64,000 bases of DNA, taken from assembly GCA_963751105.1 (NCBI GenBank), contig CAVVTG010000001.1, forward strand, positions 186,001 through 250,000. The letters are read 5' to 3'. Shown here in pieces: positions 8,779 to 16,598 of this stretch. This DNA comes from JACVRW01 sp963751105 (GTDB lineage: Bacteria > Actinomycetota > Thermoleophilia > Solirubrobacterales > Thermoleophilaceae). How positions within the stretch are numbered: the first letter of the stretch is position 1; each line of letters begins with the position of its first letter. The translations under genes were made by a program, and so were the position numbers. The notes beneath the pieces are model-generated. The model was not told where the DNA came from and did no database searches. It saw nothing but the letters and a program-made list of their open reading frames with translations.

Positions 8779-9525
8779 ATGAAGTCCGTCGATCTTCACT
8801 TCCATCTCCTTCCGGGCGTGGACGACGGGCCCGAGGGCCTGGATGACGCTCTCCACCTTGCCCGCGCTGCCGTGGCGGACGGCAGCCGGGCGGTGGTCAC
8901 CACCCCGCACGTGCGCGACGACTGCGTGGCGGACGTCTTCGCGCTCCCCGAGATGGTCCGGGAGCTCCGGGCGGAGTTCGTCCGCCAGCGAATCGATCTC
9001 GAGCTCCACGTGGGCGGGGAGCTCGACCACCGAATGGTCGGGCGCCTGAACCATCGCGAGCTCGAGACGATCGCCCAGGGACCGCCGACCGCTCGCTGGC
9101 TACTGCTGGAGGTGCCGTTCGAGGGCGTGGACGGGGACTTCCACGCCGCGGCCGACGAGCTCCGCGCGCGCGGCTTCGGCATCCTGCTGGCCCACCCCGA
9201 GCGCAGCGCCGACGCAATCGTCTACGGGAGCAGGGGGCTGAGGCGCGAGCTGGATCGCGGGGCCCTGGCCCAGCTGACCGCGGCGTCGCTGCTGGGCGAT
9301 CACGGCCGCGAGGCACGCGCGTCCGCCCGCGCCCTGCTCGCCGAAGGAATGATCGCGTTGATCGCCTCGGACGCTCACGGACCCACGCGGCCGCCCCTGT
9401 TGAGCGAGGCAAGGAGAGTGTTGGCCGACGAGCCGCTGGCCGCCCTGCTGATCTCCGCCGCGCCGCGGCGATTGCTGGCGCGCGGGATGACCCCGCGCCC
9501 GTCGCCGGTGCCTAGAGCGGCGTAG
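8779..9525 (+). CDS. PHP-domain phosphatase, CpsB/CapC (YwqE) type
   Basis: 248 residues. The PHP metal-binding motifs are all visible: DLHFHLLPGVDDGP at the start, TPHVRDD near residue 40, a mid-protein Glu block (LLLEVPFEGVDGD), LAHPER and SDAHGP. This is the architecture of manganese-dependent tyrosine-protein phosphatases that act on bacterial tyrosine kinases in capsule/exopolysaccharide control. No kinase or glycosyltransferase neighbour is present, so the target is unknown. The gene converges on, and overlaps by 14 nt, the response regulator gene. Confidence 0.8.
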   Translation: MKSVDLHFHLLPGVDDGPEGLDDALHLARAAVADGSRAVVTTPHVRDDCVADVFALPEMVRELRAEFVRQRIDLELHVGGELDHRMVGRLNHRELETIAQGPPTARWLLLEVPFEGVDGDFHAAADELRARGFGILLAHPERSADAIVYGSRGLRRELDRGALAQLTAASLLGDHGREARASARALLAEGMIALIASDAHGPTRPPLLSEARRVLADEPLAALLISAAPRRLLARGMTPRPSPVPRAA

Positions 9526-10300
9526 CTCCGTCGCCGACAGCGATCTCGGTCTCGCTCGCTGTCTCTGGCACCTCGGCCACCGCCGGCGTCTCGACTCCCG
9601 GCCGAACGGCCTCGGGATCGAAGCGATAGCCCACCCCGAAGTGCGTGTGGATGTAGCTCCAGTCCGAGGACGCCTTCTCGAGCTTCTGGCGGACCTTGCG
9701 GATGAACACGTCCACCGAGCGGTCGCCGTGGGCCATCGCGTAGCCCCACACGGCCTGGTAGATCTCCTCGCGCTGGAGGACCTTGCCCTCCGCCTGGGCG
9801 AGGAGTTGCAGGACCTCGAACTCGCGCCGGGTGAGATCGACGCTCCGGCCGCGCGCGAACGCCTGGAACTGGTCGGCCCGGATCTCGAGGTCGCCGGCCA
9901 CCAGCGGCCCGGTCTCGACCCGCGCCGACGCGCGCTTGCGCCGGCGCACCACGGCCTCGACCCTGGCCAGCACCTCTTCCGGGTGGCAGGGCTTGGTGAC
10001 CCAGTCGTCGGCCCCCAGGCGCAGGCCCCGGACACGTTGCGAGACCGTCGAGCGCCCCGTGCAGACCACGATGCCGAGCCCCGGCAGAGCGGCGGAGAGC
10101 TTCTCCAGGAACTCCCAGGCGCCACCCCCGAGCAGGGCCAGATCGACCACCACCGCGTTGACGCGCATCGCGACGAACTCCTCCGTGCGCGGAGGGGCTT
10201 CGAGGCGACGATACTGCCAGCCGAGATCGCCCGCGCGCTTGACCAGCACACGGACGAATCCCGAATCTGAGTCGAGGATCGCTAGACGCAGGTCCGACAT
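9512..10300 (-). CDS. OmpR/PhoB-family response regulator
   Basis: 262 residues: receiver domain (about 1-120) and winged-helix DNA-binding domain (about 130-230). The acidic pocket is Asp10/Asp12, the phosphoacceptor is Asp53 (VVVDLALL) and the conserved Lys is in VTKPC. The effector domain ends with the family-typical THFGVGYRF. A tail of about 30 residues rich in Glu/Thr follows. No sensor kinase gene lies next to it. It is divergent from the receiver-less winged-helix gene, with a PHO-box-like repeat in between, and lies beside the pst operon. A PhoP-like role in phosphate control is inferred. Confidence 0.85.
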   Translation of the reverse strand: MSDLRLAILDSDSGFVRVLVKRAGDLGWQYRRLEAPPRTEEFVAMRVNAVVVDLALLGGGAWEFLEKLSAALPGLGIVVCTGRSTVSQRVRGLRLGADDWVTKPCHPEEVLARVEAVVRRRKRASARVETGPLVAGDLEIRADQFQAFARGRSVDLTRREFEVLQLLAQAEGKVLQREEIYQAVWGYAMAHGDRSVDVFIRKVRQKLEKASSDWSYIHTHFGVGYRFDPEAVRPGVETPAVAEVPETASETEIAVGDGATPL

Positions 10301-10342
10301 CCGCCGCGAAGTCTACGCCAGGGGCAAGCGGGACCCCGATGA

Positions 10343-10364
10343 TTTACAGCTTTTTCACAGCCCG
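10343..10364 (+). promoter_or_regulatory. PHO-box-like 11-bp direct repeat between two regulator genes
   Basis: Two 11-bp units, TTTACAGCTTT and TTCACAGCCCG, place T-T/C-A-C cores exactly 11 bp apart, as in PhoB/PhoP boxes. The site lies between the divergent starts at 10300 (minus) and 10417 (plus). A near-identical repeat precedes pstS at 10716. Confidence 0.6.
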
Positions 10365-10416
10365 ACAACGGCGAGATAACGGACATTCCGCACTTAGCTG
10401 GAACAGTCGCCGGGCC

Positions 10417-10713
10417 ATGAACATCGGGGACCTCGAGATTCGCCCGACGGAATTCAGCGCGCTGGTGGACGGCGAGCGGCTGGCGCTCACCGTACGGGAG
10501 CTCGAGCTGCTCACCGCCCTGGCCGAGCGCCACGACCGCATCGTCAGCCGCGAGGAGCTCTACCGCGAGGTGTGGGGCGAGCCCTACCGCAAGTCCGACC
10601 GCTCGGTGGATGTCTACGTGGGCAAATTGCGCCAAAAGCTGCAGCGAGCCCGGCCGGAACGTGAGTTCATCCACACGCATTTCGGCTTCGGCTACCGGCT
10701 GTCGTCGGACTGA
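10417..10713 (+). CDS. Stand-alone OmpR-type winged-helix DNA-binding protein (no receiver domain)
   Basis: 98 residues from ATG 10417, covering only the trans_reg_C winged helix. It contains LTVRELELLTALAE, REELYREVWG, the recognition-helix block RSVDVYVGKLRQKL and the C-terminal THFGFGYRL. Nothing resembling a receiver domain is in frame upstream; the 26 extra codons of the longer ORF are low-similarity and overlap the PHO-box-like site. It resembles the effector domain of the response regulator at 9512, so it may be a truncated duplicate that competes for the same sites (inference). pstS follows about 100 bp downstream. Confidence 0.72.
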   Translation: MNIGDLEIRPTEFSALVDGERLALTVRELELLTALAERHDRIVSREELYREVWGEPYRKSDRSVDVYVGKLRQKLQRARPEREFIHTHFGFGYRLSSD

Positions 10714-10715
10714 CC

Positions 10716-10737
10716 TTCACATCTTTTTCACAAGAGG
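10716..10737 (+). promoter_or_regulatory. PHO-box-like 11-bp direct repeat upstream of pstS
   Basis: Two tandem units, TTCACATCTTT and TTCACAAGAGG, have perfect TTCAC cores 11 bp apart, as in PhoB/PhoP binding sites. The site lies 95 bp before the pstS start. It shares the CTTTTTCACA string with the box at 10343. Confidence 0.7.
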
Positions 10738-10810
10738 GCGACAGCTGAATAACAGACTGGCGCCGGGCCGCTGTGAGTGTCGCCGCCGTAATGACCCCAG
10801 AGAAGGAGAC

Positions 10811-11776
10811 ATGCGCATGAGGAAGCTCCTCGCGTTCGCCGCGTGCGGCGTCCTCGCCCTTGGCGCGGCCGCTTGTGGCGACGACGAAGACAGCGGCGGC
10901 AGCGGCAGCGGGGGTGGTGGAGGCGGAGAAAGCGTCTCCGGTTCCATCCGTATCGACGGCTCCAGCACCGTCGGGCCCTTCGCCCAAGCGGCAGCCGAAG
11001 AATTCCAGGCCCAGAACCCCGATGTGCGCATCACGGTCGGCACATCCGGCACCGGCGGTGGCTTCGAGAAGTTCTGCGCCGGCGAGACCGACATCTCGGA
11101 CGCCTCTCGTCCGATCGATGAAGAGGAAGAAGTGCCGCTCTGCGAGAAGGAGGGCGTGAAGTACACCGAGGTGCAGGTGGCCAACGACGGCATCTCCGTC
11201 GTGACCAACCCGAATCTCAAGGTCGACTGCATGACCACCGACCAGCTCAAGCAGCTCTGGGAGTCGGGGTCGAAGGTCAAGGACCTCAGCGCGATCGATC
11301 CCAAGCTGCCGGACACCGAGCTCAGCCTGTTCGGCCCTGGCACCGACTCGGGCACGTTCGAGTTCTTCACCGAGGAGATCAACGGTGAGGAGGGCAACAG
11401 CCGCAAGGACTACCAGCCCTCCGAGGACGACAACGTGCTGGTTCAGGGCGTCGAAGGCGAGGACGGCGGACTCGGCTACTTCGGCTTCTCCTACTACGAG
11501 CAGAACCAGGACAAGCTGGGACTCGTGTCGATCGACGCGGGCGACGGCTGCATCAAGCCGAGCGCCGAGACGATCGCGGACGGCTCCTACAAGCCGCTCT
11601 CGCGGCCGCTGTTCATGTACCCGAGCGGCGAGGCGATCAAGAAGCCTCAGGTCAAGGCGTTCATGGACTACGTCGTCGAGAACTACCAGTCCATCGCCGA
11701 GGCTTCGGCGATCGTGCCCATGAGCCAGGCGCAGGCCGACAAGGCCAAGACCGCGCTGGGCGGAGCCGGCACCTAG
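10811..11776 (+). CDS. pstS: Phosphate ABC transporter substrate-binding lipoprotein PstS
   Basis: 321 residues from ATG 10811, with a GAAGGAG ribosome-binding site 5 nt upstream. The N-terminus is a lipoprotein signal (LALGAAAC, lipidated Cys followed by acidic residues) and a Gly/Ser linker. The phosphate-binding signature is clear: DGSSTVGPF, GTSGTGGGFEKFC, ISDASRPI and GTDSGTFEFF. It binds inorganic phosphate outside the membrane and delivers it to PstCA. It is the first gene of pstSCAB-phoU, and a PHO-box-like repeat sits 95 bp upstream. Confidence 0.95.
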   Translation: MRMRKLLAFAACGVLALGAAACGDDEDSGGSGSGGGGGGESVSGSIRIDGSSTVGPFAQAAAEEFQAQNPDVRITVGTSGTGGGFEKFCAGETDISDASRPIDEEEEVPLCEKEGVKYTEVQVANDGISVVTNPNLKVDCMTTDQLKQLWESGSKVKDLSAIDPKLPDTELSLFGPGTDSGTFEFFTEEINGEEGNSRKDYQPSEDDNVLVQGVEGEDGGLGYFGFSYYEQNQDKLGLVSIDAGDGCIKPSAETIADGSYKPLSRPLFMYPSGEAIKKPQVKAFMDYVVENYQSIAEASAIVPMSQAQADKAKTALGGAGT

Positions 11777-12724
11777 GTGGAAGCAGGCTCGGCAACCGCA
11801 GCAGAGGGCCGCGCGGAGGCACCACGCCTCCGCGCGGCCCGCCGCCGCTGGGGGGAGGACCTAATCAAGGGCCTTCTCATGCTGGCGGCGTTCATCTCGG
11901 TCCTGACCACGACCGGGATCGTCTTCTCCCTGTTGGAGGAGACGGTCAGCTTCCTCAGCGAAGTCGGCGTCGCGGACTTCCTCTTCGGCACGGAATGGTC
12001 TCCGCTGATCGAGCCGGCCAGCTTCGGGGTGCTTCCCCTGATCCAGGCCACGTTCACGATCACGGCGATAGCCATGCTCGTCGCCATCCCGCTCGGCCTG
12101 GCGGCGGCGATCTACCTGGCCGAGTACGCCCGGCCCGCGGTTCGCAAGACCGTCAAGCCGATCCTGGAGCTGCTCGCCGGAGTGCCCACGATCGTCTTCG
12201 GCTACTTCGCGCTCACCTTCATCACGCCCGAGTTGCTCCGCGGGCTGGTCGGCATCGACGTGGGCATCTTCAACGCGCTGTCCGCAGGCATCATCATCGG
12301 CTTCCTGATCGTCCCCACGGTGGCTTCGATCTCCGAGGACTCGATGTCCGCCGTGCCCCAGTCGCTGCGCGAGGGCTCCTTCGGTCTCGGCGCATCCAAG
12401 CTGCAGACCACCATGCGGGTCGTCTTCCCCGCCGCCCTCTCAGGGATCGTGGCCTCGATCGTGCTCGGGATCTCCCGGGCCGTCGGCGAGACCATGGTCG
12501 TGGTGATCGCCGCGGGCCTGGTGGCCACCATGAACCCCAACCCGACCGAACCCATGGCAACCATGACCGCCTTCATCGCCTCCACGGCAAAGGGCGACAT
12601 CGCCACCGGCTCGATCGCCTATAAGACCATCTTCGCGGTGGGCGCCACCCTGTTCGTGATCACGCTGATCATGAACCTGATCTCGATCCGCTTCGTGCGC
12701 AAGTACCGGCAGGTGTACGAGTGA
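11777..12724 (+). CDS. pstC: Phosphate ABC transporter permease PstC
   Basis: 315 residues; the GTG start abuts the pstS stop directly. There are six hydrophobic segments. The inner-membrane EAA loop lies in SLREGSFGLGASKLQTT and is followed by the RAVGETM helix that identifies PstC/PstA permeases. It forms the phosphate channel with PstA and contacts PstB through the EAA loop. The TGA overlaps the pstA start. Confidence 0.95.
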   Translation: MEAGSATAAEGRAEAPRLRAARRRWGEDLIKGLLMLAAFISVLTTTGIVFSLLEETVSFLSEVGVADFLFGTEWSPLIEPASFGVLPLIQATFTITAIAMLVAIPLGLAAAIYLAEYARPAVRKTVKPILELLAGVPTIVFGYFALTFITPELLRGLVGIDVGIFNALSAGIIIGFLIVPTVASISEDSMSAVPQSLREGSFGLGASKLQTTMRVVFPAALSGIVASIVLGISRAVGETMVVVIAAGLVATMNPNPTEPMATMTAFIASTAKGDIATGSIAYKTIFAVGATLFVITLIMNLISIRFVRKYRQVYE

Positions 12725-13626
12725 TGGAAGCGCACGCGCAGCCCACCGCGCAGCCGGTCGCGCAGCCCTCCGGCAAGAACAAGGCCAAGGATCGCGGCTT
12801 CCTGATCGGGCTGCTGCTCTGCGTCGGCCTGTCGATCCTCTTGCTGGCCGTGCTCCTGTTCGACATCGTCTCGGACGGCGCCGGGAACCTCACGCTGGAC
12901 TTCATCACGAGCTTCTCGTCCATCAACGCCGACCAGTCCGGCATCCAGGCGGCCTTCTGGGGCACGATCTGGCTGATGGGCGTCTGCGCCCTGTTCATCG
13001 TCCCGGTGGGGGTGGCCACGGCGGTCTACCTCGAGGAGTACGCGGACGAGACGCGCTGGTACAACCGCTTCGTCGAGGTGAACATCCAGAACCTGGCCGC
13101 GGTTCCCTCGATCGTCTACGGGATCCTCGGCCTGGCCTTCCTGGTGCGCGGCCCGCTCTCGCTCGGCCCGGTGGTGCTCGCCGGCGGTCTCACCCTGGGG
13201 CTGCTGGTGCTGCCCGTGGTGATCGTCGCCTCGCGCGAGGCGATCCGCGCGGTGCCGCCCTCGATCCGAGAGGGCTCGATGGCTCTCGGCGCCACCCAGT
13301 GGCAGACCATCTGGAAGCAGGTCCTTCCCGCCTCGATCCCCGGTATCGCCACCGGCGTGATCCTCGCTCTTGCCCGCGCCATCGGCGAGACCGCCCCCCT
13401 GATCGTGATCGGCGCCGCCACCTTCATCGCCTTCAACCCCGACGGCCTCAATTCGTTCTTCACCGCGATGCCGATCCAGATCTTCGACTGGATCACGCGG
13501 CCCTCCAACGACGTGAACGACTACGTGCCCCTTGCCGCGGCGGGAATCCTGCTGCTCATGATCATGCTCCTGTTCATGAACAGCATCGCCATCTGGCTAC
13601 GAAACCGTTACGAGCAGAAGTGGTAG
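12724..13626 (+). CDS. pstA: Phosphate ABC transporter permease PstA
   Basis: About 300 residues. ATG 12724 overlaps the pstC TGA; GTG 12721, one codon earlier, is an alternative. The N-terminus is Gln/Pro-rich and cytoplasmic, followed by six membrane segments. The EAA-type loop PSIREGSMALGATQWQT and RAIGETAPLI are diagnostic for PstA. It is the second half of the phosphate channel, translationally coupled to pstC. Confidence 0.95.
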   Translation: MEAHAQPTAQPVAQPSGKNKAKDRGFLIGLLLCVGLSILLLAVLLFDIVSDGAGNLTLDFITSFSSINADQSGIQAAFWGTIWLMGVCALFIVPVGVATAVYLEEYADETRWYNRFVEVNIQNLAAVPSIVYGILGLAFLVRGPLSLGPVVLAGGLTLGLLVLPVVIVASREAIRAVPPSIREGSMALGATQWQTIWKQVLPASIPGIATGVILALARAIGETAPLIVIGAATFIAFNPDGLNSFFTAMPIQIFDWITRPSNDVNDYVPLAAAGILLLMIMLLFMNSIAIWLRNRYEQKW

Positions 13627-13745
13627 GTGATCTAGAGTGTCCGAGCGCGTGACCGAGCCTCAGGAACCACCTACAGACCGAGCAGCGCGGTCTGTCCCAG
13701 CCCATCGGAGTCGGATCACCCCATGGCGCGGCCGGCTCCCCTGCC

Positions 13746-14555
13746 GTGGACGGCGCTCCGGCCGCCAGGCGAGAGGCGCGCGAGGCGATCTTCTCGCTCG
13801 AGAAGGTGATGGTCGCCTACAACAAGAAGCCGGCGGTGCGCGACGTCTCCTTCGACATCGGCAAGAACGAGATCACGGCGCTGATCGGCCCGTCGGGCTG
13901 CGGCAAGTCCACGCTGATCCGCTGCCTCAACCGCATGAACGACCTGATTCCCGGCGCGACAGTCGAAGGCAAGGTCAACTACCACGGCCAGGATCTCTAC
14001 GGCTCGCAGGTGGACGCCGTGGAGGTGCGCAAGCGGATCGGGATGGTCTTCCAGAAGCCCAACCCGTTCCCCAAGTCGATCTACGACAACATCGCCTTCG
14101 GCCCGCGCGTGCTGGGCATGAAGGGCGACATGGACGAGATCGTGGAGCGCGCGCTCAACCAGGGCGCCCTCTGGGACGAGGTCAAGGACCGCATGAAGAC
14201 CAACGCGTTCGGCATGTCGGGCGGCCAGCAGCAGCGCCTCTGCATCGCCCGCTGCCTGGCGGTCAACCCCGACGTGATCCTCATGGACGAGCCCTGCTCG
14301 GCCCTCGACCCGATCTCCACGGGCAAGATCGAGGACCTGATGCTGGAGCTCAAGAAGGAATACTCGATCGTCATCGTCACGCACAACATGCAGCAGGCCG
14401 CGCGCGTGTCGGACAAGACCGCCTTCTTCACGGTCGAGCTGTCGGACGAAGAGCACCGCACCGGCCGCGTCGTGGAGTTCGACGACACCGAGAAGATCTT
14501 CACCAATCCGTCCGACTCCCGCACCGAGGCCTACGTAACCGGCAAGGTCGGCTAG
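13746..14555 (+). CDS. pstB: Phosphate ABC transporter ATP-binding protein PstB
   Basis: 269 residues. Walker A GPSGCGKST, Q-loop VFQKPNPFPKSIYDN (PstB-specific), signature MSGGQQQRLCIARCLA, Walker B ILMDEPCSALDP and switch His in VTHNMQQ are all present. It energises phosphate uptake. The start is uncertain: GTG 13746 leaves 119 bp after pstA. A GTG at 13637, 10 nt after the pstA stop, opens a plausible N-terminus (MSERVTEPQEPP) in another frame, so a frameshift in the first 100 bp may hide the real start. Other genes here have frameshifts of the same kind. Confidence 0.93.
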   Translation: MDGAPAARREAREAIFSLEKVMVAYNKKPAVRDVSFDIGKNEITALIGPSGCGKSTLIRCLNRMNDLIPGATVEGKVNYHGQDLYGSQVDAVEVRKRIGMVFQKPNPFPKSIYDNIAFGPRVLGMKGDMDEIVERALNQGALWDEVKDRMKTNAFGMSGGQQQRLCIARCLAVNPDVILMDEPCSALDPISTGKIEDLMLELKKEYSIVIVTHNMQQAARVSDKTAFFTVELSDEEHRTGRVVEFDDTEKIFTNPSDSRTEAYVTGKVG

Positions 14556-14557
14556 TC

Positions 14558-15259
14558 GTGTCCGACACGACCCGCACTCAGTTTCAGGCCGAGCTCAAGA
14601 AGCTCGAGGATCAGGCGCTCGGAGCGCTTCCGATGGTGGTCACGGCGCTCGAGCGCGCACTGGAGACCGTGCAGCACCAGGACATCGAGCTGGCCAGCAT
14701 GGTGATCGCCGACGACGACCGGATCGACGGCCGCTACCTGGAGGTCCACCAGGGAGTGCTGTCGCTGCTGGCGCTGCAGGCGCCGGTGGCCGGCGACCTG
14801 CGCCTCGTGGCCGCCCTGCTGCACATGATCAAGCACATCGAGCGCATGGGCGACCAGTGCGTGAACATGGCCAAGCTCGTTCCGCTGGCCGGCCACGAGC
14901 CGCCCTCCGATCCCGACATGCTCGACCTGATCCAGCGGATGGGCGCTCAGGCCCGCCAGCAGGTCGTCCAGTGCGGGCAGGCGTTCGAGCGGCGGGACGT
15001 GCCGATGGCCCAGGACCTCGTGCGCCAGGACGACGAGATCGACCGGCTCAACCGCCAGGTGTTCAAGCGCGCGCTCGACATCGGCGAAGATCCGGATACG
15101 CGCGAGTGGGCGATGCACATGATGCTCGTGGGGCGATGCCTCGAGCGGATAGGAGACAATGCGGTGGACATCGGCGAGCAGACAGCCTTCGTCGTCACCG
15201 GTCTCTTCCGTGAGTTCGAGGACGCATCGCACCCGGAGCTCGCGCCGCCCACTGCTTGA
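14558..15259 (+). CDS. phoU: Phosphate signalling / transport regulator PhoU
   Basis: 233 residues from GTG 14558, two bases after the pstB stop. All-helical, with two PhoU repeats. Each carries the metal-binding E/D-x-x-x-D pattern: ERMGDQCVNMAK in the first repeat and ERIGDNAVDIGEQ in the second. PhoU couples Pst transport to the PhoR-PhoB/PhoP two-component system and limits phosphate uptake. Last gene of the pst operon; its stop overlaps the ppx start. Confidence 0.95.
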   Translation: MSDTTRTQFQAELKKLEDQALGALPMVVTALERALETVQHQDIELASMVIADDDRIDGRYLEVHQGVLSLLALQAPVAGDLRLVAALLHMIKHIERMGDQCVNMAKLVPLAGHEPPSDPDMLDLIQRMGAQARQQVVQCGQAFERRDVPMAQDLVRQDDEIDRLNRQVFKRALDIGEDPDTREWAMHMMLVGRCLERIGDNAVDIGEQTAFVVTGLFREFEDASHPELAPPTA

Positions 15260-16140
15260 TCTGCGCCTGCATCGACATCGGCAGCAACACCACGCGCCTC
15301 CTCGTGGCGGATGCCGGTGACGGAACCCTGCGAGAGCTGGTCACCCAGCGAGCCTTCACGCGGATAGGCAAGAGCCTGGCCGACGGCGGGGCGATCCCGG
15401 CCAAGAAGATCGCCGAGACGGCGGAGGTTGTGCGCACGCAGGTGGCGGTGGCCGCCGAGGTGGGCGCGGAGCATCTGGTGGCGGTGGCCACCGCGGCGAT
15501 TCGCAACGCCCCCAATCGCGACGAGCTGGCGACCGCGGTCCTCGACGCCGGCGGCACGGAGCTCGAGATCCTCACGGGCGATGAAGAGGCCCGGTTGGCG
15601 TTCGTGGGCGCGACCCGCACTCTGATCAAGCCGCTCGAGGGGACCGTTGCGGTGATCGACGTGGGCGGCGGGTCCAGCGAGATCGCCATCGGCGAGGCCG
15701 ACGGGATGATGGAGTGGTGCGAGTCGTTTCGTATCGGCTCCGGCTTTCTGGCCGACGCCTACCTGCGCTCGGACCCTCCCTCGGTCGACGAGCTCGAGAA
15801 GGTCCGCCGTCACGTGGCGGGCACGCTGGAGGGCCTCGAGCCGCCGCCCGCGGACAGCGCCGTGGCCGTGGGCGGAACCGCCACCTCGCTGCGCCGCCTG
15901 GTGGGGGCCGAGCTGGCTCACGACACGCTCGAGCGAGGAATCCGCGTGCTCTACTCCACGCCGATCCCGGAGGTGGCTCGCCGCTTCGAGCTCGACACGG
16001 AGCGGGTGCGCCTGCTGCCGGCGGGGATTCTCGTGCTGGAGGCGATCTCGGACCTGCTCGGCCTGCCGCTGCGGATCGCCCGGGGCGGCCTCCGCGAGGG
16101 TGTGCTGCTCGAGCTCGTGGAGGGACGCCAGCTTGCCTAG
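15256..16140 (+). CDS. ppx: Exopolyphosphatase (Ppx/GppA family)
   Basis: 294 residues from TTG 15256, overlapping the phoU stop. Actin-like ATPase-fold phosphatase: IDIGSNTTRLLVAD is the phosphate-1 loop, VIDVGGGSSEIAIG the phosphate-2 loop, and VGGTATSL is a later conserved loop. It lacks the C-terminal HD-like half of long GppA enzymes, so it is the short actinobacterial form. It hydrolyses terminal phosphates of polyphosphate or (p)ppGpp. Coupled to phoU and near ppk1, it completes a phosphate-storage module. Its TAG shares the CTAG palindrome with the stop of sixA. Confidence 0.9.
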   Translation: MICACIDIGSNTTRLLVADAGDGTLRELVTQRAFTRIGKSLADGGAIPAKKIAETAEVVRTQVAVAAEVGAEHLVAVATAAIRNAPNRDELATAVLDAGGTELEILTGDEEARLAFVGATRTLIKPLEGTVAVIDVGGGSSEIAIGEADGMMEWCESFRIGSGFLADAYLRSDPPSVDELEKVRRHVAGTLEGLEPPPADSAVAVGGTATSLRRLVGAELAHDTLERGIRVLYSTPIPEVARRFELDTERVRLLPAGILVLEAISDLLGLPLRIARGGLREGVLLELVEGRQLA

Positions 16141-16569
16141 CGCGCGATCCGCGTCAGCTCGGCGGGGCGCAGGAGCACGATGAGCTCGTCGCCGGCGATC
16201 CCGGCCAGGCCGCCCTTCTTCATGCTCACGCGCGCGCCGGTGAGCCGGTGGACCGCCTCGGAGAAGTCCGGGTCGTGGCCCACGAGGAGCACCTCGTCTC
16301 CCAGGCCCGTGGCGAGCGCGTGGGCGTCGAACGATCCGCCGGCCAGCGCGCTCTCCTCGCGGGGCTCGATCCCGAGCGTCAGCGCAGGCCAGTGCGGCGG
16401 TGTCCGCCGCCCGCAGCTTGGGGCTGGTCAGGCAGGCGTCGAGCTCCACTCCGAGGGCGGCGAGCGCCCGGCCGGCCGCCGACGACTGGGCGCGACCCTT
16501 GTCGGTCAAGGGGCGCTGGGCGTCGGGAGAACCCTTTGCGGCGTCACCGTGGCGAAGCAGCCAGAGCAC
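16137..16569 (-). pseudogene. sixA: SixA-type phosphohistidine phosphatase, frameshifted
   Basis: The N-terminal half reads in one frame from ATG 16569: catalytic RHG in WLLRHGDAA, then LTDKGRAQS and LTSPKLRAADTAAL. The C-terminal half is in the next frame: EESALAGGS, VLLVGHDPDFSEAV with the second catalytic His, and a tail ending ELTRIAR. The break is near 16381-16386 and is repaired by deleting one base. The intact product would be about 143 residues, a normal SixA length. SixA removes phosphate from His-phosphorylated proteins. Because the rest of the gene is intact, I suspect a sequencing insertion rather than decay. Confidence 0.8.
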
Positions 16570-16598
16570 GAGGCGTCAAGATACCCACCCATAAGGCG

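Noticed and set aside
13637..13745. Upstream GTG as the pstB start
   Set aside because: It is in another frame from the ATPase; usable only if a frameshift is assumed, so it is noted in the pstB entry but not adopted.
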